A DNA stretch of 28,911 bases from Branchiostoma floridae (taxonomy: Eukaryota > Chordata > Leptocardii > Amphioxiformes > Branchiostomatidae). The notes below the pieces were generated by a model. It searched no databases, had not been told where the DNA came from, and saw nothing but the letters and a program-made list of their open reading frames with translations. A program made the position numbers and the translations under genes. Position 1 is the stretch's first letter. Every line of letters begins with the position of its first letter. Below are positions 25,158 to 28,911 of this stretch, piece after piece. The stretch lies in contig NC_049986.1 in the NCBI RefSeq assembly GCF_000003815.2, positions 24,163,472 to 24,192,382 on the forward strand, written 5' to 3'.

Positions 25158-25459
25158 GACCGCGGTCTTTTTGGAGCGTCCCGATTATCTTTTAGGTCTC
25201 CCCGCGGAGCAAGATTGGGATACCGAAGGGTAAATTTCTTACCCCGTCGGGTCTAAACTCTCAACCCCAGGGAAGACAATGTCAAAAAACATGCTTTCCC
25301 GCGGGAAAATTGCATCCCCGGGGATAGAAATGTCAGGTAAAAGTCTCCATCACACCTCTCAGAGAGATGTGAGGGAAGGCGTGAAAGGCGTGAATTGTCA
25401 TTAGGTCGACCGTTCGGGTCATGATTTGGACCGTTCGGGTCCATATCATGGACCGACGG
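25158..25459. promoter_or_regulatory. Palindrome-rich CpG patch with E2F-type site
   Basis: Perfect palindromes GACCGCGGTC (25158-25167), TTTCCCGCGGGAAA (25295-25308, an ideal E2F/DP site) and ATCCCCGGGGAT (25314-25325) are followed by GACCGTTCGGGTC at 25408 and 25429 and a related GACCGACGG at 25451, about 21 bases apart. This stands out from the AT-rich surroundings and could be a regulatory element or the start region of an unseen transcript. Confidence 0.4.
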
Positions 25460-26833
25460 TTTCACAGTCAGAAAGGATTTTGCTGGATTGATGATTATAA
25501 GGCACAATTCAATCCCCTCAGACTGTTGACTGTAAAACAGTCATTGCTTCTGTCACCGTGGTAGTATTCTGAAAATGGTCACCTCTTCACATCCTGAAGC
25601 AGCTTAAATATCAAAAATATGTCCAATAGTCAATGGTGTATCTTCGTCAGCAGACAGCCTAATGGTATCTTTCTCACAAACTCAACATCATCCAGATTTT
25701 ATACCAGATTTTATACAGCTACTTCGCTGTGAACAGTTTGTGTTCCAAAATCATCAAGCAAATTATAAGGTGTGAATGGACTAAGACTACTAAGTCTTAT
25801 AATGGACTTGTTTTCTGCTCCGTTTTCATTGTGAGGGCCCTGACTTTTAAAAGGCTTCGTGGTAACCATCATGGAGAATAAATACTCAGTATAGACTATA
25901 AGGTTCATGTGCCAGTGCACTCAAATAATCACCATCTGTCAATTATCTATTTAGTGTGAGTGGTCCTTTGTTGTCTGTTGTGTTTCACCTTATGAATACA
26001 AAAGGAGAATTGTTATTTTACTATATACCTTTTACACAGCTGCATGAGTGTCTCTGAGCATAACAGTGAGAAATCTTTTTGTGCCTTCTTACAATTGCTA
26101 CCCTATATAAAAATGTCTTTCTGTCTGCCAGCCAAACTGTCTCCAAAAGACTAAGAGTCATGGCACTGCAACCCTCTGCATTGCCCTCATTATGTAAATG
26201 ACCCAATGTGGACTAGAAACTTGTGAAAATGTAGTAGTTAGAGTGATAATTGCCCTGAAATCCCCACCCATTGTTCCTCCCTTCTTTTGCATTTGTTTAC
26301 GACCTAATTTCACACTTCCTCCCCGGCCCTACAGGGGTGACCACTGTACAGTTGCAGTATTAGAGTAATATATATCATTAATAACGTCACGTGTAATGGT
26401 ATGGGAGAGTGAAAAAAAGATACACCATTATCTGAAGAATTGAAATTTCAGACCGGAAAGTCTTACCGTCAAATACTACTCTGGCCTGGCAACTGTCAAA
26501 AGCATTTTCCCACAAATTCTATTCCTACTCTTCAAACACCCCTACCCAACCAGAGCCCTTGGATTGTTCCTGTATCCAAACAGTTAGCTGACGATTAGTC
26601 CACTACAATCTTCGGGGGCCGAATACCCAAAGTCCCAAGATTGAGAAATGTAGTTTAATTTGAAATAGTTCAACAAGTATAGAGAATAATAATAGACAAT
26701 TACGATAACATTATTACCTAATGTTAACTGCCCAGATGGCACATAAAATCCCACTATTATTAAAGAAGCTAGTGTTGTTTGGCTCATCTTCCAATTGGCA
26801 CAATTGTGCAGGTGCTAAGTACATGTCTGACCA

Positions 26834-26870
26834 ACCTCCTTGGTCTGACCAAGGAGGTAAAACCTCCTTG
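26834..26870. repeat. Short dyad with a third repeat
   Basis: ACCTCCTTGGT and ACCAAGGAGGT form an 11-bp perfect stem with a 3-base loop, followed by a further AACCTCCTTG. A small foldback structure in AT-rich non-coding DNA. Confidence 0.7.
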
Positions 26871-27505
26871 CTCTGACACATGAGACATTCACAATACTAG
26901 TATATCATACATACTTCTTTGCTAAACAAAAAACATGAACACCCGATATATTCTTCTGTACAAAGTCATGAGACCGACCTTCATAATTTTGCTAATCTTG
27001 ATGTTCCTTTCAGGTGTCAGACTTATACATAATAACTGTAGACAGCAACCGTCTGTCCTTCAATATGAAATGTGTATTCGGCCATTGTTGCCGTAACAGA
27101 CAGAAGACAAACAGGCTTGGCACATTTACTTGGTTGAGAGAAGCTTCTGTTTGAATGGGGAACTTCCCATTCTGCTAAGTGTAGTGTAGGGCTAAGTGTA
27201 TAAGAAAGGCATTTTCATCAGTTTCGAAGCGATTCGATCGACAGGATTTGCCTTATTAAAGCCCCAGGTTTCCGACTGATACAAAATATGCAATAAGCTT
27301 GACATGTGTATCAAAAAGTTTGCTTCTAAACAAGACTCGAAATATAAAGTACATCCGCTTTGGCGATTGATTGTAGACTCGCGTCTTCAACGTCTGCCTG
27401 GTCATGTACATACAATATCCATTCACTCACCTTGTGCTTGTACTAAGTATAAAACTCATTACTTGTAAATAAACCCTAGTACAAAGTTACGCTGTCTAAG
27501 CTAAT

Positions 27506-27779
27506 CTAAATTTTTGTGGAGTTATCTACAAAAAGGGAAGGATTCAGCAAGGATTTCAATCTCCTTGGATTCAACAAGTCTCCATTCCTATCATAGTAAT
27601 CTCCGAGTAGATTCCGCAGTCGGGGTAGTTTTAGGCATTTTTTGCGTTGCTTATGTACGTCTTTCTGGAGTTGCGCGTATTTAACAGATAGCGACTCCAG
27701 GTCAGGGTCACAGAACACGGAATGGTTATAAAACACGCAATGCTCCATTAAAAAGCGGGTTTGCCTCACAGTCCACTGC
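27506..27779 (-). CDS. Unidentified minus-strand coding-like exon
   Basis: An open frame of about 90 codons ends at a TAG (27506) and can begin after an acceptor-like attccatag (exon from 27779). The product is charged and looks protein-like, with DPDLESLSVKYAQLQKDV, KQRKKCLKLPRLRNLLGDYY and DRNGDLLNPRRLKSLL. The only internal Met is near 27748. No family recognised; no clear poly(A) signal seen below it. It could be the last exon of a neighbouring convergent gene, a gene nested in a CEP350 intron, or a transposon relic. Confidence 0.4.
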
Positions 27780-27785
27780 CTATGG

Positions 27786-28911
27786 AATATAGTTGATGAT
27801 AGCTCCTTGCATATAGCTGTAGATTATCATCTCCTTTTCTTTCTCGAGGATTGTTTTCAAAGCTTTAATTTCAATGACTGTAAGCTATGCATAATTTTGT
27901 AGTTGTTGTGTCGGCCATACTGAAGACATTGTTTAGCTTCTGTCAATTGTTTTATCAAAATTCGAGAGCCTATCTTTACATTAAATTTTGTTTTAAAGGA
28001 GCCGAACATCAAGAACTTCATAGTGTGTTTTCGTAATTTGTTTTCGTGTAGGGAATTTTGTGAATTTCAGTTGTGGACACCAATGCATTTTCCCTATATT
28101 GTGGAACACATTATTTTAAGGTTTAACATATATTCGTAGAAGGGGGTTTTAGGCAGGTATACCGTATACCCTTCTTGATTCAATGTAATATGCTGAGTTG
28201 AGTTTCCATCTCCTAAAATAGTACATGAAAACACCTGCTAAGAATTTGAGTTCACTAGTCGTTTACTTCTTTTTGAAAGCTAACATAGCTCTAGATCGTT
28301 GACTTTGATTATTTTCTTCTATCAAGAAATAATTCCAAGTGCTGGAGAAAGGAGGTTAAAAAAGCTCCTTGACTGGACAAAGAAATTACGACCAGACATT
28401 TCAGGCCATGAGTAATGAACTGACCAATTAAAGTGTCCCTGTCTGCATTCTATGCATAATTAAAGATGAATACAGGTAATTACTTTGGGCCAAGGTGCTA
28501 AAAACAATTACTATTGATAATAATGGCCCTGTCAACATGACGAATGGGGTTGTCAGATTCACACGTACAAAAACTACAAAATCCAAGCATGTAAACTTGA
28601 AAGGCAAAGACAAGCTTGTATAATAAAAACCTATGATATAATAACATGCAAAGAATACACAACAAGTGTGTTTGCGTGAATTATTTCTGGAAAATTTATT
28701 TTACTATCAGAAAGTTAGATATTGACTGTTGAATTCATACGTACTGCCTAAATTTTATCATAATGGACAAACTTTAAAATTGATTAATTTCAAATAATCT
28801 GAAGTGTATTCTTATCTTCTGGAAAGCTTTTCTAAAAAGTAGGCAGTCTTCTCTCAGTCTTCTCTACATCCTGTAAAAATTTTGTTACTGTTAGCCATCT
28901 GCAACAAGCTG
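27786..28911. other. AT-rich non-coding end of window
   Basis: No open frame with protein-like content on either strand and no recognised repeat. A small dyad GGTATAC/GTATACC lies near 28158-28172. Confidence 0.55.

Larger units (their letters stand above)
24409..27505. other. Non-coding stretch after exon 20
   Basis: Apart from the palindrome patch and the short dyad listed separately, I see only AT-rich sequence with short, composition-driven open frames. Acceptor-like sites at about 26334 and 27013 lead to stops within about 10 and 27 codons in the required phase. It is probably the continuing intron of CEP350. Confidence 0.55.

Noticed and set aside
26300-27100. Acceptor-like sites (ggccctacag at about 26334, cctttcag at about 27013) as the start of exon 21
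   Set aside because: In the required phase they reach stops after about 10 and 27 codons, and the peptides do not resemble CEP350.

Overview
This is a eukaryotic, intron-rich window. It carries the middle part of one large plus-strand gene that I identify as CEP350 (centrosome-associated protein 350, CAP350). Twenty coding exons between 410 and 24038 join with correct GT/AG ends and unbroken phase into 3,559 coding bases, about 1,186 codons. They include stretches that match vertebrate CEP350 closely from memory, such as LNYLESVEESVRQL, SLAQILK, LLPSESHRR, LRLREKALKEKTKAEL, LRDKGADDSMPPIRKRQRG and LTTREQKLQHRK. The start codon, promoter, CAP-Gly domain and stop codon lie outside the window. 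The host is probably an invertebrate deuterostome. Amphioxus (Branchiostoma) is my best guess, from the degree of CEP350 similarity, the compact exons, the frequent ACATGT palindromes and the style of short transposons and tRNA-derived SINEs. No search could be run to confirm this.

Layout. 1-409: no supported exon. 410-2947: exons 1-5, encoding a Ser/Pro/Arg-rich, low-complexity region. 4067-6257: exons 6-9, encoding an Ala/Gln/Glu-rich coiled coil followed by a basic Ser/Pro linker. 6987-7156: exon 10, acidic SSIxEE-type motifs. 9090-12484: exons 11-15, the most conserved block. 14874-16326: exons 16-18. A 6.8-kb intron (16327-23147) follows, then exons 19-20 (23148-24038). From 24039 to the end I see no further CEP350 exon, only a small hAT-type element, a palindrome-rich patch and one unidentified minus-strand reading frame near 27.5-27.8 kb.

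The most striking feature is that splice junctions have been tandemly copied at up to nine places in this one gene. Some loci duplicate the end of an intron plus the start of the next exon (acceptor side: before exons 6, 9, 11, 14, 15 and 19). Others duplicate the end of an exon plus its donor (after exons 3, 15 and 17). The extreme case is a 2-kb array after exon 15: 25 diverged copies of a roughly 80-bp unit, 21 of which keep a perfect CAGGTAAGT U1-type donor. One duplicate, before exon 14, lies exactly 38 codons upstream and is open in frame, so use of its acceptor would add a segment with a hydrophobic core. Intronic mobile DNA includes a 1.2-kb terminal-inverted-repeat element carrying a dense promoter-like motif cluster, two small inverted-repeat elements, several SINE-like pieces and a 121-bp near-perfect palindrome.
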